In this document: positions 1-8,086 of the stretch, piece by piece
Numbering within the stretch: position 1 is the stretch's first letter
Layout: every line of letters starts with the position of its first letter
Assembly: GCF_000967865.1 (NCBI RefSeq)
Contig: NZ_JXRU01000037.1
Location: 186,001-250,000, forward strand
Length of the DNA stretch: 64,000 nt
Source: Microbacterium sp. SA39
GTDB taxonomy: Bacteria; Actinomycetota; Actinomycetes; Actinomycetales; Microbacteriaceae
Direction: 5' to 3'
Program-made: the position numbers and the translations under genes
Notes under the pieces: model-generated
The model's database searches: none
What the model saw: the letters and a program-made list of their open reading frames with translations, nothing else
Told to the model about the DNA's origin: nothing

Positions 1-1
1 G

Positions 2-754
2 GTCTCCTCCGCCGACTACACCGGAGATGACAAGTCGGATCTGCTCGTCGTCGCGGGCAACGGCGACCTGAGACTCCGCGCTGGCACGGGAACCGGCGGC
101 TTCCAGTCTGCATCGACGCCTTTCGCAGGATGGGGTGCAACCAGGAGGCACGTCACCCGTTCCGACTTCAACGGTGACAGCAAGGCCGATCTGTTCGCTG
201 CCCGCGCCGACGGCATCCTCGAGTTCTACGCCGGTACGGGAGCCGGCGGGTTCCAGGCGGTGACGACGCCGGGCGATGGCTGGTTCGACATGCTGCATGT
301 CACCTCGGGAGCGGATTTCACGGGCGACGGTCGGCAGGACGTGCTCGGCGTGGCATCCGACGGTGTCATGACCGTCTATCCGGGTAACGGCACGGGCCGA
401 TTCGGGGGGCCGTACACGGTCGTCGGTACCGGCTGGCAGGGATTCCTCTACGTGGTGGGGGGCGACTTCGGCAACGACGGGCGTGGCGACATCCTGGGGG
501 TCGCCGATACCGGCGATCTCTACTACTACCCGGGGGTGGCAGGCGGCTTCGGTGCGGCTCGCATGGTCGGCGGCGGATGGCTGGAGGTGACGGCGGTCAC
601 CGGCGGCGTCGACTACGACGGCGATGACCGTGCCGATCTTCTGGGCCGCAGCCGTGCGGGGGAGCTGTTCCTGTACTCCGGCAACGGTGCCGGAGGATTC
701 TCGAAGAGAACGCTGGTCAGCTCGGACTGGGCTGATCAGCTCGCGATCCGATAG
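2..754 (+). CDS. FG-GAP/VCBS repeat protein, C-terminal part (5' end outside window)
   Basis: The open frame runs in from the left edge, so the start is not visible; about 250 residues are present. They form at least five repeats of roughly 48 residues, each with an Asp-rich loop of the type D-x-x-G-D-x-x-x-D-L: DYTGDDKSDLL, DFNGDSKADLF, DFTGDGRQDVL, DFGNDGRGDIL and DYDGDDRADLL. In FG-GAP/VCBS proteins these loops bind calcium in a beta-propeller. Such domains usually sit at the C-terminus of secreted enzymes or adhesins, so the missing N-terminus probably carries a signal peptide and possibly a catalytic domain. The repeat call is firm; the overall function is unknown. Confidence 0.85.
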   Translation, partial: VSSADYTGDDKSDLLVVAGNGDLRLRAGTGTGGFQSASTPFAGWGATRRHVTRSDFNGDSKADLFAARADGILEFYAGTGAGGFQAVTTPGDGWFDMLHVTSGADFTGDGRQDVLGVASDGVMTVYPGNGTGRFGGPYTVVGTGWQGFLYVVGGDFGNDGRGDILGVADTGDLYYYPGVAGGFGAARMVGGGWLEVTAVTGGVDYDGDDRADLLGRSRAGELFLYSGNGAGGFSKRTLVSSDWADQLAIR

Positions 755-790
755 CGGTCCGGCACACGTCGGTATCCGGTCGCTTCCGCG

Positions 791-802
791 TATCGTGGGC
801 GC
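791..802 (+). promoter_or_regulatory. -10 box for a leaderless start (gene at 803)
   Basis: TATCGT (791-796) is followed by six bases and the ATG at 803. No Shine-Dalgarno sequence is present. This spacing puts the predicted +1 on the A of ATG. No good -35 was seen. Confidence 0.5.
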
Positions 803-1648
803 ATGGCCGACCCTACGCTCGAGGACATCGCGAGGGCACTCTGCTCCGGGCCTCCTGAGGACTTCGTCTCCGCGCGCAACACCAGAGCCAAGGAAGCGGA
901 AGATGCCACTGTCGCCGCGGAGATCCGTGCCCTGCGCAAGCCGTCCACCGCGGCCTGGGTCGTGAACGTCTTCGCGCAGGAGCGCTCCGATCAGTTGGAC
1001 CAGGCGCTGCAGCTCGCCGCCGAGCTCCGCGAGGCGCAGGAAGATCTCGACGCTCCCGCCCTCGCGAACCTCGGCAGAGAGCGTCGCCAGCTCACCCGGA
1101 GGCTGGCCGAGACCGCCGCGGATCTCGCGGGGTCTCGTGGCGAGCGCATCACGCCGGCGACCCTCGAGGCCGTCGAGCAGACCATCTCGGCCGCGTTCTT
1201 CGATCCTGACGCCGCTGCCGCCGTCGCCTCCGGACGCCTCATTCGAGCGCTCGAGCCGACCGCGAGCGCCGACGACGTACGCGATGCCGTCGCGGGGGAG
1301 ATCAGGGCTCTCGCACCATCGCCCGCGAGACCGGCGGACGAGTTGCAGGCCCGCCGCCTGCGTCGCGAGGCCGAGAAGCGCGTCACTGCGGCGGAAAAGG
1401 AGCTCGCGGCGGCGGAGCGCGAGCTGGCGAAGCAGGACAAGGCGCTCGACGCGCTGCAGACCCGCGCCGCCGAGCTCTCCGAGGAGGAGGCCGACCTCGA
1501 GGCGCGGCTCGCGAAAGTGCGAAAGGAAGCGGAGCAGCTGCGGAAGGAGAAGCCGACCGTGGAAACGCATCGCATCGAAGCCGCAGAGCGAGCGGATGCT
1601 GCCGCCGTCGAGGTCGACGACGCACGACAGGCGGTCGAAGAACTCTAG
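803..1648 (+). CDS. Coiled-coil protein of unknown function
   Basis: 281 residues, soluble, with no signal peptide or membrane segment. The N-terminal 160 residues are Ala/Glu-rich helix. Residues about 185-275 form a long coiled coil of repeated Ala/Glu/Arg/Lys heptads (stretches such as REAEKRVTAAEKELAAAERE). I recognise no catalytic motif. Proteins of this kind are found in many Actinobacteria and are sometimes mislabelled as transposases because of the coiled coil; nothing here supports that. The start is the ATG directly behind a TATCGT -10 box. The gene lies alone, 48 bp after the FG-GAP gene and 59 bp before the next one, all on the same strand. Confidence 0.7.
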   Translation: MADPTLEDIARALCSGPPEDFVSARNTRAKEAEDATVAAEIRALRKPSTAAWVVNVFAQERSDQLDQALQLAAELREAQEDLDAPALANLGRERRQLTRRLAETAADLAGSRGERITPATLEAVEQTISAAFFDPDAAAAVASGRLIRALEPTASADDVRDAVAGEIRALAPSPARPADELQARRLRREAEKRVTAAEKELAAAERELAKQDKALDALQTRAAELSEEEADLEARLAKVRKEAEQLRKEKPTVETHRIEAAERADAAAVEVDDARQAVEEL

Positions 1649-1695
1649 GCGTACTTCGAGAGCCCGCTGCGCACGTCGAACCGTCCGGACGTCGA

Positions 1696-1707
1696 TAGAG
1701 TTCCTCC
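1696..1707 (+). promoter_or_regulatory. -10 box for a leaderless start (gene at 1708)
   Basis: TAGAGT (1696-1701), six bases, then the ATG at 1708. No ribosome binding site precedes the ATG. Confidence 0.5.
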
Positions 1708-4700
1708 ATGCGAGCGACGACGGCCGTACGACAGAGGTCGTCGCGCTTTCGCGGGGTCGTCGCACTGAGCGTCGTCCTCGTGCTTCTCGCCGCGGGTGCG
1801 GGGGTCGGCGTGGTCTTCGGCGATGCGCTCGGCATCCGCGCGGAGCCCGCTCAGCAGATGGGCGGGGAATCGCGCGCGGTTCCCGTGGTGGCGGCATCCG
1901 TCCCTCCGCCGGCGATCACCGTGGTCGGCGGAGAGTCGACCGAGCGGATGCGCGTCGCTGTCGACGAGCTCGAGGCGGCGTTCTCCGGCGTCGACACGCG
2001 GGGCACCGCGTCGCTGGCCGTCGTGATCTCCGGTCCGCCCGCAGATGAGGCCGACGAGGAGAGCTACCTCCTGACGGGTACTCGGGACGCGCTGCGCATC
2101 GAGGCGTCCGGCGAGGCCGGTGCAGCACGCGGAATCTACGACACCGCCGCCGTGATTCGGCAGGGGAGGGACATCGCCGCCGGCATCGGAGCCGAAGTCA
2201 CCTCACGACTGCCGTTCCGGATGGTCGATCTCGGTGCTGTCGGCGTCGTCGCCGACCCTGAGGAGTGGCGGGCAGGGACCGATTACTCGCACGCGTCGAA
2301 GGCGTTCGCGGATGTGTTCCTCGCCGATGCGCCCTACATCGACCAGGACGCGCTCGCCGAGGCGTACGAGGACTATGACGCGTTTCTCCGTCGAGTCATC
2401 GCGGACGGGTACAACGCCGTCGCTTTTCCCGGGTTCGTCGAATTCGTCACATTCGACGACGTGGAGGGCGTCTATGCGGACGGCGACTCGCACGTCGACA
2501 AGGCTCTGGCTCTCAGGGAGGCGTTCGGCCCGTTCTGGGATCGCGCAGAGGAGCTCGGGATGCAGGTCTTCCTGCGTACCGACATGCTCACTCTCACCTC
2601 GCCGCTCGAGGCATACCTCACCGACCGGTTCGGCTCGCTCGACACTGCGTCGCCGGAGCTGTGGGAGGTCTACACCGCAGGGCTCGACGAGCTGTACGCC
2701 GCGGAGCCCGCGCTCGACGGCGTGCTCGTCCGGATCGGCGAGGCGGGACGCGTGTACGACGTCGAGGGCTGGGACTACCACTCGTCTCTCGCGGTGACCA
2801 CGCCTGAGGCGGTCCGCGCGATGCTCACGGCGCTCACCAGCCAGGCTGAGGATTCGGGACGCGAGGTGATCTTCCGCACCTGGAGCGTCGGTGTCGGCGA
2901 AGTCGGGGACATGCATACGAACGTCGAGTCGTACGAGGCCGTGCTCGGCGGGATCGACTCGCCTGCGCTCATCGTGTCGACGAAGTACACGCTCGGCGAC
3001 TTCTACAGCTGGTTGCCGCTCAACGACACCCTGCGCCAGGGGGATCACCGTCGCATCATCGAGTTCCAGAGTCGCCGTGAGTTCGAGAACAACGGCGCTT
3101 TCCCGAACGATCTCGGCGCCGAGTACGCGTGGGCGCTGCAGGAGCTGCTCGCGTCGAACGACCGCATCGAGGGGATCTGGGCCTGGGCGCAGGACGGCGG
3201 TCCGTGGCGCGCCGGCCCGATGATCCTCTACGGAAAGGCCGGGTTCTGGCAGCTCGCCGACCTCAACTCGCAGTTGGCCGTCTCGCTCGCGCGGGACCCG
3301 GATGCCGACCCGGCCGAGGTCACGGCGGGCTGGGCTCGGGAGTGGTTCTCCGACGACCCGGCGACCGTGCAGGCGATCGCGGACGCGATGGCCCTGTCGC
3401 GCACCGCGATCGAGCACGGGCTGTACATCGCGCCGTTCGCCGAGCAGCGCGTCTCCGCGATCGGACTCGAGCCGCCGCCGATGATGTGGATCTTCGAGTG
3501 GGACATCCTCACCGGCGACTCGGCGGTGCTCGACGTGATGTACACGATCTCCCGTGACCGCTTCGGCGAGGCCGTGGCCGGCGGCGACGTCGCGTCGGAT
3601 GCAGTGGAGCAGATGCAGGCACTCGTCCAGGGCACCGACGCGTCGACCTGGCGTGACCCCGCTCTGCGCGAGGCGTTCCTCGGGAGTCTCGAGTACGAGC
3701 AGGACACGCTCGAGCTGCTCGGCTCGTACCGCGCCATGATCCTCCACCAGGCCGCCTGGCACGACACTCTCTCGCCGGACTCCTACGCCGCATGGCAGAG
3801 CGCCCGTGACACGTACCAGGTACAGGCCGCCGCTCACCTTGGCACCTACGAGGGCGATGTCGCGCATCCGGCGTTCAACCTGACGGCCGCCGGCCTCGGC
3901 GTCGAACGTGCGGACCGCGATCTTGCGATGGCGTGGCTGGCCCGGGTGCTGCTCGTGCTCACGGCGGCCTGGGTGCTGATCGGCATCCTGTCCGCGCGCA
4001 CGCGGCTGGTCCGGCGTCCGGGCGCGATGGCCGCGCGCGCGACCTGGGTCAGTGCGACGCGCCCGTGGCGCGCGGGGGAGTCGACGCTGGGGATGCTCCG
4101 CGCCGATCACGTGCTGCTGGCCCTGGTTCCGGGCGCTCTGCTCGTCGCGACGAGGGCCGTGCAGACCTCGTTCCTGTCCTGGGTGCATCTCGCGGTCACG
4201 CTCGGCGCCTGGACCGTGTTCGTCGCCCTGCTGCTTGTGCTGTTCCGTGGACGGTGGGGGTGGGCGGTGCTCGCCACCGTCGGTGGAGTGGTGGTGCTCC
4301 GGTGCGCGCTCGTACTGGCCGCTCTGTCGTTCATGGGCCCCGGCGGATACTGGTTCGCGTTCTGGACCGATTCGGTGCGCCGCACGCTCTACATCACGGT
4401 GGCGTTCGCCCTCTTCGTCTGGCTTTTCGTCGCGGTCGGGTGGGCGCTCGCCGTGCGCATCGGAGTGCGACGGGCGTGGGGCGGGATGCTCGCGGCGGTC
4501 GGCGCCGGGCTCGCCGTGCCCTCCGCGGTCATCGCGGCGGTCGGGCTGGAGCGGGCGCTCACGGTCTGGAACGACCAGATGGGCCTGCTCCCGTGGGGTC
4601 TCTCTCGGATCCTCGGCATCACGGTCTACCTCGACATCCCCGCTTCGAGTGCGTGGGTGGCGGCGGGGACCGGAGTGGCGCTCGCGGCCGTCGGGTTCGC

Positions 4701-4761
4701 CCTGCTCTTCATCGGAGGAGCGGTCGGGGCGCGTCGCGACGCGGTGCCCAGCACGGGTTGA
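1708..4761 (+). CDS. Membrane-anchored glycoside hydrolase-like protein (GH67-like barrel plus multi-TM C-terminus)
   Basis: 1017 residues. An N-terminal membrane anchor or uncleaved signal (residues about 17-40) is followed by a domain resembling the N-terminal beta domain of GH67/GH20 enzymes (residues about 70-160). Next comes a probable TIM barrel (about 165-640) containing the segment IIEFQSRREFENNG and the aromatic segment IEGIWAWAQDGGPW, which recall alpha-glucuronidase (GH67) signatures. The last 270 residues (from about 740) contain roughly seven hydrophobic helices. This is a large fusion: a presumably extracytoplasmic glycosidase domain tethered to a polytopic membrane domain. GH67 membership is inferred from weak motif similarity, and the catalytic acids were not assigned with certainty. 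A non-catalytic sugar-binding or sensory role is possible. Confidence 0.6.
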   Translation: MRATTAVRQRSSRFRGVVALSVVLVLLAAGAGVGVVFGDALGIRAEPAQQMGGESRAVPVVAASVPPPAITVVGGESTERMRVAVDELEAAFSGVDTRGTASLAVVISGPPADEADEESYLLTGTRDALRIEASGEAGAARGIYDTAAVIRQGRDIAAGIGAEVTSRLPFRMVDLGAVGVVADPEEWRAGTDYSHASKAFADVFLADAPYIDQDALAEAYEDYDAFLRRVIADGYNAVAFPGFVEFVTFDDVEGVYADGDSHVDKALALREAFGPFWDRAEELGMQVFLRTDMLTLTSPLEAYLTDRFGSLDTASPELWEVYTAGLDELYAAEPALDGVLVRIGEAGRVYDVEGWDYHSSLAVTTPEAVRAMLTALTSQAEDSGREVIFRTWSVGVGEVGDMHTNVESYEAVLGGIDSPALIVSTKYTLGDFYSWLPLNDTLRQGDHRRIIEFQSRREFENNGAFPNDLGAEYAWALQELLASNDRIEGIWAWAQDGGPWRAGPMILYGKAGFWQLADLNSQLAVSLARDPDADPAEVTAGWAREWFSDDPATVQAIADAMALSRTAIEHGLYIAPFAEQRVSAIGLEPPPMMWIFEWDILTGDSAVLDVMYTISRDRFGEAVAGGDVASDAVEQMQALVQGTDASTWRDPALREAFLGSLEYEQDTLELLGSYRAMILHQAAWHDTLSPDSYAAWQSARDTYQVQAAAHLGTYEGDVAHPAFNLTAAGLGVERADRDLAMAWLARVLLVLTAAWVLIGILSARTRLVRRPGAMAARATWVSATRPWRAGESTLGMLRADHVLLALVPGALLVATRAVQTSFLSWVHLAVTLGAWTVFVALLLVLFRGRWGWAVLATVGGVVVLRCALVLAALSFMGPGGYWFAFWTDSVRRTLYITVAFALFVWLFVAVGWALAVRIGVRRAWGGMLAAVGAGLAVPSAVIAAVGLERALTVWNDQMGLLPWGLSRILGITVYLDIPASSAWVAAGTGVALAAVGFALLFIGGAVGARRDAVPSTG

Positions 4762-4773
4762 GGAAGAGGCCAG

Positions 4774-5094
4774 TCAGGCGAGGGACCGGTGCTTGCCGCG
4801 GACGGGTTGGAGACGGCCCCGCAAGAACGGCAATGCCGGCGCCCGGTACTCGAGCGCCGTCGTCTCGGCTGCGTCGAAGGCTACCTCGGCCTGCCCGAAA
4901 CGCCAGACCCGGTTGAAGAGGAAGACCTCGAGCACGACCGGTCGGTCGGAGGGGACCTGCCAGGTGCCCAGACCCCACTGCGTCGGCTGACCGCGTCCGG
5001 CGATGACCAGCGTCGGCCGGACTCCGGCGTACAGCGCGAACCACGGCTTGTGCATCGTGAGTTCGATGCGTCGCGAGCCGCTGGTGTCCGGCAT
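4774..5094 (-). CDS. Conserved hypothetical protein, 106 aa
   Basis: Small soluble protein with several beta-strand-like segments (RIELTMHKPWFALYAG, PTLVIAGRGQP, VVLEVFLFNRVW) and a basic C-terminus. I do not recognise the family. The start is supported by an AGGAG seven bases upstream of the ATG (minus strand). It converges with the large glycosidase gene, 12 bp tail to tail, and lies downstream of the small acidic gene at 5186-5338 on the same strand. Confidence 0.6.
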   Translation of the reverse strand: MPDTSGSRRIELTMHKPWFALYAGVRPTLVIAGRGQPTQWGLGTWQVPSDRPVVLEVFLFNRVWRFGQAEVAFDAAETTALEYRAPALPFLRGRLQPVRGKHRSLA

Positions 5095-5185
5095 CGATGC
5101 TCCTGCGATCGGGGGATGTCGTCACCGGCATCCTCTCACTCTCGCGTCGAGGACGCGGACGAGAGGATGCCGGTGGCGGGGGAGT

Positions 5186-5338
5186 TCAGCCGCCCGAGGG
5201 GTTCTCGACAGGGGTGCCGTCGTCGTCGAGTCCGTGCTCGGTCGTGGCTTCGTCCGCCTGTTCGGGCGCGCCGCCGGAGGCCGTGTCGGCCTCTTCGTCG
5301 CCACCGGGAGTGCCGTGCGTGTTCTGAGGATCGCTCAT
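5186..5338 (-). CDS. Small acidic protein, 50 aa
   Basis: A short gene recovered from inside a much longer open frame. A strong AAGGAG stands eight bases before the ATG at 5338. The product starts MSDPQNTHGTPGG and ends DDDGTPVENPSGG. It is rich in Asp, Glu, Gly, Pro and Thr, has no hydrophobic core, and is probably disordered. The ribosome binding site and the sharply different composition of the upstream frame argue for this start. Function unknown; short acidic disordered proteins of this type recur in Microbacterium genomes as far as I recall. Confidence 0.6.
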   Translation of the reverse strand: MSDPQNTHGTPGGDEEADTASGGAPEQADEATTEHGLDDDGTPVENPSGG

Positions 5339-5447
5339 CGTGTTCTCCTTCGTTCCGGTTCGTTCGTCTCGCGACCGTAGACCGAGGGATGCTGCGGGGG
5401 AGAGGCCCTTGACGGATCGAATCCACCGCATACGGCAGAATGCGAGC

Positions 5448-5999
5448 GTGAAGCCATCGAACGTCGCCGAACCGGCGAGGCCGCGGTCTCGACCGGTCCA
5501 AGGACTTTTCATCGTGGGTACCGCGCTGGCTGTGTGGTGGCCGGCGTTCACGATCGGCGCCTGGGGCACGCTCTTCTTCGACCAGTTGCTCACGGTGTGG
5601 GTGATCTCGACCGCGGCGTGCCTCATCGTGCTGGTGCAGCCTCGACCCGCGCACCATCGGATCCGGCGAGCGATCGCCCTCGCCATCCCGTCGGTCTGGC
5701 TGTTCCTGTCGTTCTTCACCGACCCCGGCGACGACGAGCTGCTCCTCATCGTCGACCTGCTGGCGATCTTCATCGCCGTGACGGGGCTGCCGCTCACCCT
5801 CTGGGTGATGTTCAAGCTGTTCTGGCCGGAGGCGATGGGGCGGATGCCGAAGCGCCTCACGGTCGCCGCCGTCGTCATCGTGGGCGGAATCGCGATCGGA
5901 AGCTTCGCCCTCGGTGCGAACCACCCGCTGTTCCTCACTTGCGAGGACTTCGCGATCTCCGGCAACTCCGAGCCGCCGGGATGCGTGAAAGTGGGATAG
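5448..5999 (+). CDS. Polytopic membrane protein of unknown function
   Basis: 183 residues from the GTG at 5448 (VKPSNVAEPARP...). The frame is open further upstream, but that part has soluble, Arg-rich composition and overlaps the start of the divergent small gene. The chosen GTG has CAGAAT at 5436-5441, six bases in front, which fits a leaderless start. Four or five hydrophobic segments follow (about residues 22-42, 46-62, 72-90, 95-118, 130-150), then a short C-terminal tail with two cysteines (LTCEDFAISGN and PPGC). No family recognised. Confidence 0.65.
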   Translation: MKPSNVAEPARPRSRPVQGLFIVGTALAVWWPAFTIGAWGTLFFDQLLTVWVISTAACLIVLVQPRPAHHRIRRAIALAIPSVWLFLSFFTDPGDDELLLIVDLLAIFIAVTGLPLTLWVMFKLFWPEAMGRMPKRLTVAAVVIVGGIAIGSFALGANHPLFLTCEDFAISGNSEPPGCVKVG

Positions 6000-6001
6000 G
6001 A

Positions 6002-6046
6002 GGGGCGTTTCGTCTCGCTTCGCTCGCTCAACGACCGGGAGGTCGG
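6002..6046. repeat. Dispersed intergenic repeat, Microbacterium type
   Basis: The sequence begins GGGGCGTTTCGTCTCGCTTC (6002-6021), continues into CTCGCTCAACGACCGG and ends in a small hairpin (CGACC/GGTCG, about 6031-6045). The first 21 bases recur with two mismatches, in reverse orientation, at 17511-17531 inside the end of folE. From memory this element is scattered through Microbacterium genomes; its function is unknown. Confidence 0.5.
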
Positions 6047-6067
6047 AGCGCTCAGCAGGGGAAAGCA

Positions 6068-6102
6068 AAACCCCCACCATGTTAGAAGCTAGGTGGGGGT
6101 TT
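6068..6102 (-). terminator. Rho-independent terminator after the tRNA cluster
   Basis: An 11-bp perfect stem, AAACCCCCACC (6068-6078) and GGTGGGGGTTT (6092-6102), with a 13-base loop. Read on the minus strand the stem runs into TTTTGC, so it fits termination of the Glu-Asp-Phe tRNA transcript. It may also stop the convergent gene that ends at 5999. Confidence 0.8.
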
Positions 6103-6127
6103 CTAAGGTGACGTAATGATCACCCTG

Positions 6128-6200
6128 TGGCTCCGACGGGCGTCGATCCCGTGACCTCACGATTTTCAGTCGTGCGCTCTACCAACTGAGCTACAGAGCC
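6128..6200 (-). tRNA. tRNA-Phe (GAA)
   Basis: 73 nt with a full cloverleaf. Acceptor GGCTCTG pairs with CGGAGCC (one G-U pair), the anticodon stem is CACGA/TCGTG with loop CTGAAAA, and the T-arm is ACGGG/CCCGT. Discriminator A; the CCA is not encoded. Confidence 0.95.
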
Positions 6201-6269
6201 GTGCGACCGGCGAACCTGTCGCGTCCTAGACGAAGAGCCCCCTCCGAAGAAAGAGCTCATCGCATGGAG

Positions 6270-6343
6270 CGACCCTGACGGGACTTGAACCCGCGACCTC
6301 CGCCGTGACAGGGCGGCACGCTAACCAACTGCGCTACAGGGCC
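6270..6343 (-). tRNA. tRNA-Asp (GTC)
   Basis: 74 nt. Acceptor GGCCCTG pairs with CAGGGTC, the anticodon stem is CCGCC/GGCGG with loop CTGTCAC, and the T-arm is GCGGG/CCCGT. Discriminator G, as expected for tRNA-Asp. Middle member of the three-tRNA cluster. Confidence 0.95.
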
Positions 6344-6372
6344 ATACTTGTTTTCAATTGTATCGGATGGAG

Positions 6373-6445
6373 TGACCCCAACGGGATTCGAACCCGTGCT
6401 ACCGCCGTGAAAGGGCGGCGTCCTAGGCCGCTAAACGATGGGGCC
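6373..6445 (-). tRNA. tRNA-Glu (TTC)
   Basis: 73 nt. Acceptor GGCCCCA pairs with TGGGGTC, the anticodon stem is CCGCC/GGCGG with loop CTTTCAC, and the T-loop is GTTCGAATC. First tRNA of the cluster in transcription order. Confidence 0.95.
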
Positions 6446-6655
6446 GGAGTCAGTCCCGAAGGACTTCCTTGCCGACGCTCAAGCATAAGGGATGTTTCGA
6501 GCAAATCGCGAATCGAGGGCGCGGCGGCTTCCTAGAAGTGGCATTCAGGAGGACGATGGGCACGTCAGGCGTGCCACGGCATCCGACTTCACCCCTGTTG
6601 CAGATGTGAATGTTGTTGTTAGTGTGACATGTGTGAAACCGGCGGAAGGGGCCGA
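6446..6655 (+). other. 210-bp intergenic region with hairpin and possible 17-codon leader ORF
   Basis: Lies between the divergent tRNA-Glu and M23 peptidase genes and must hold both promoters. An AGGAGG (6547-6552) stands three bases before an ATG at 6556. That ATG opens a short frame ending in TGA at 6609, with a hairpin GGCACG/CGTGCC (6559-6575) inside it. The rest is comparatively AT-rich (TGTTGTTGTTAGTGTGAC near 6611-6628). No riboswitch class was recognised. Confidence 0.3.
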
Positions 6656-8005
6656 GTGAACGACAGGAATACACGGGATGCTGCTGCGGCGGCATCCGCG
6701 GAATGTGGCTGTGCGCCCAGTCCGACGGAGAGCCGCGCCCTCTCGAAGGCCGGGATCAGCCGCCGCGGAGCCCTGGGGCTCGGCGTGCTCAGTGTGGTCG
6801 CGCTCAGTGCTTTCGGCGTCTCATCGGGAGTCTCCGCCGCCTATGCCGCCTCGTACCCCAGCTGGGACGACGTTCAGAAGGCGAAGCAGAACGAGGCCGC
6901 CGCCGCAGCCGAGGTCACGCGCATCGAAGGCCTCATCCAGGCACTGACGCAGAAGGTCGCCGAGACGCAGGCCGCAGCGCAGGTCGCCTCCGACGAGTTC
7001 TACGTCGCGCAGCAGGCGTATTTCGCCGCGATCGCCGAGGCCGATTCGTTGCAGGCGAAGGCTGACGAGCAGGCCGCCGTCGCCGACGAGTCGGCACGCA
7101 AGGCCGGCCAGGTCGCGGCGCAGCTCTACCGCAACGGTGGCGACGACACTTCGCTCGAACTGTTCTTCGCGGGTTCTGCCGACAACGCCGATCAGCTGCT
7201 CGCGCGCTTGGGCACGATGGACAAGCTGCTCGAATACAACCAGTCGGTCTACGACGACGCGGTCGCCGCTCGGAATTCTGCGCAGTCGCTGAGCGATCAG
7301 GCCGTCGTCGCGCGGAACGAGCGCGATCGTCTGCAGCAGGTCGCGGAGGAGAAGATGCAGGCGGCACAGGCCGCGGCCGACGCCGCGCAGGCCGCGCTCG
7401 ACGAGCAGTCGACGAATCTCGCGACGATGCAGGCGCAGCTCGCCGCGCTCAAGGACACCACGGCCACGACCGTTGCCCAGTACCAGGTCGGCGTCGAGAT
7501 CGAGAAACAGAAGCAGCGGGAGCGCGAAGCGGCCGAAGCCGCGGCCAACGCCGGTGGCAACAGCGGCGGCGGCGGCACTGCGGGCTCAGGCGGCTGGGTG
7601 CGTCCGCACGGCGGCGATCGCAGCTCCGGTTACGGTCCCCGCTCGCAGCAGTGCAACTCGCGCGGCTGCTCGTCGAGCTGGCATTACGGCATCGACTTGG
7701 CCAACGGATGCGGCGCTGCCATCTACGCCGCGTACGGCGGAACGGTCGAGTACGCGGCTCCGAACGGCGGCTACGGCAACTACGTCCGCATCCAGCACGG
7801 CGGAGGCGTCGCCACAGGCTACGCGCACATCAAACTGCAGGGCTTCGCGGTGCGCCGCGGGCAGTGGGTCGACGCCGGTCAGGTCATCGCCTACGCGGGC
7901 AACACCGGCGGATCCTTCGGCTGTCACCTGCACTTCGAGGTCTACATCAACGGCCGGTACACCAACCCCGCCGACTTCATGGCCGACCGCGGCATCTCGA
8001 TCTGA
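6656..8005 (+). CDS. Secreted M23-family peptidoglycan peptidase with N-terminal coiled coil
   Basis: 449 residues from the GTG at 6656, which has GGAAGGGG five bases upstream. The N-terminus carries a twin-arginine-like motif (SRRGALGLG, residues about 35-43), a hydrophobic stretch and an Ala-rich cleavage region near residue 68, so export is expected. A long coiled coil (about 75-300) resembles the regulatory hairpins of PcsB/EnvC-type hydrolases. After a Gly/Ser linker comes a LytM domain with HYGIDLANG (zinc His and Asp) and GCHLHFEVYING (HxH zinc/catalytic motif). It is predicted to cut peptidoglycan cross-links in the wall during growth or division. The coiled coil suggests control by a membrane partner. 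It stands alone and ends in a strong terminator. Confidence 0.85.
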   Translation: MNDRNTRDAAAAASAECGCAPSPTESRALSKAGISRRGALGLGVLSVVALSAFGVSSGVSAAYAASYPSWDDVQKAKQNEAAAAAEVTRIEGLIQALTQKVAETQAAAQVASDEFYVAQQAYFAAIAEADSLQAKADEQAAVADESARKAGQVAAQLYRNGGDDTSLELFFAGSADNADQLLARLGTMDKLLEYNQSVYDDAVAARNSAQSLSDQAVVARNERDRLQQVAEEKMQAAQAAADAAQAALDEQSTNLATMQAQLAALKDTTATTVAQYQVGVEIEKQKQREREAAEAAANAGGNSGGGGTAGSGGWVRPHGGDRSSGYGPRSQQCNSRGCSSSWHYGIDLANGCGAAIYAAYGGTVEYAAPNGGYGNYVRIQHGGGVATGYAHIKLQGFAVRRGQWVDAGQVIAYAGNTGGSFGCHLHFEVYINGRYTNPADFMADRGISI

Positions 8006-8030
8006 GCATCCGCCACCTCGACGACATGCA

Positions 8031-8069
8031 GAAGACCCCCGGCCGCCAAGGGCGGAACCGGGGGTCTTC
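8031..8069 (+). terminator. Terminator between M23 peptidase and ppa
   Basis: A 12-bp stem, GAAGACCCCCGG (8031-8042) and CCGGGGGTCTTC (8058-8069). It lies between two convergent genes and is symmetric, so it probably works in both directions. T-runs are short. Confidence 0.75.
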
Positions 8070-8086
8070 CTCGTCGAGGGCAGCGC

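Noticed and set aside
803..1648. Transposase, as such coiled-coil proteins are sometimes labelled
   Set aside because: No catalytic DDE or HUH motif, no terminal inverted repeats, no target duplication.
2203..4188. Long minus-strand open frame of 661 codons opposite the glycosidase-like gene
   Set aside because: Arg/Pro/His-rich antisense shadow typical of high-GC genes; no ribosome binding site and no domain.
6446..6655. Cyclic-di-AMP (ydaO-type) riboswitch before the wall hydrolase gene
   Set aside because: The region is too short once promoters are allowed for, and I could not find the conserved ydaO core.
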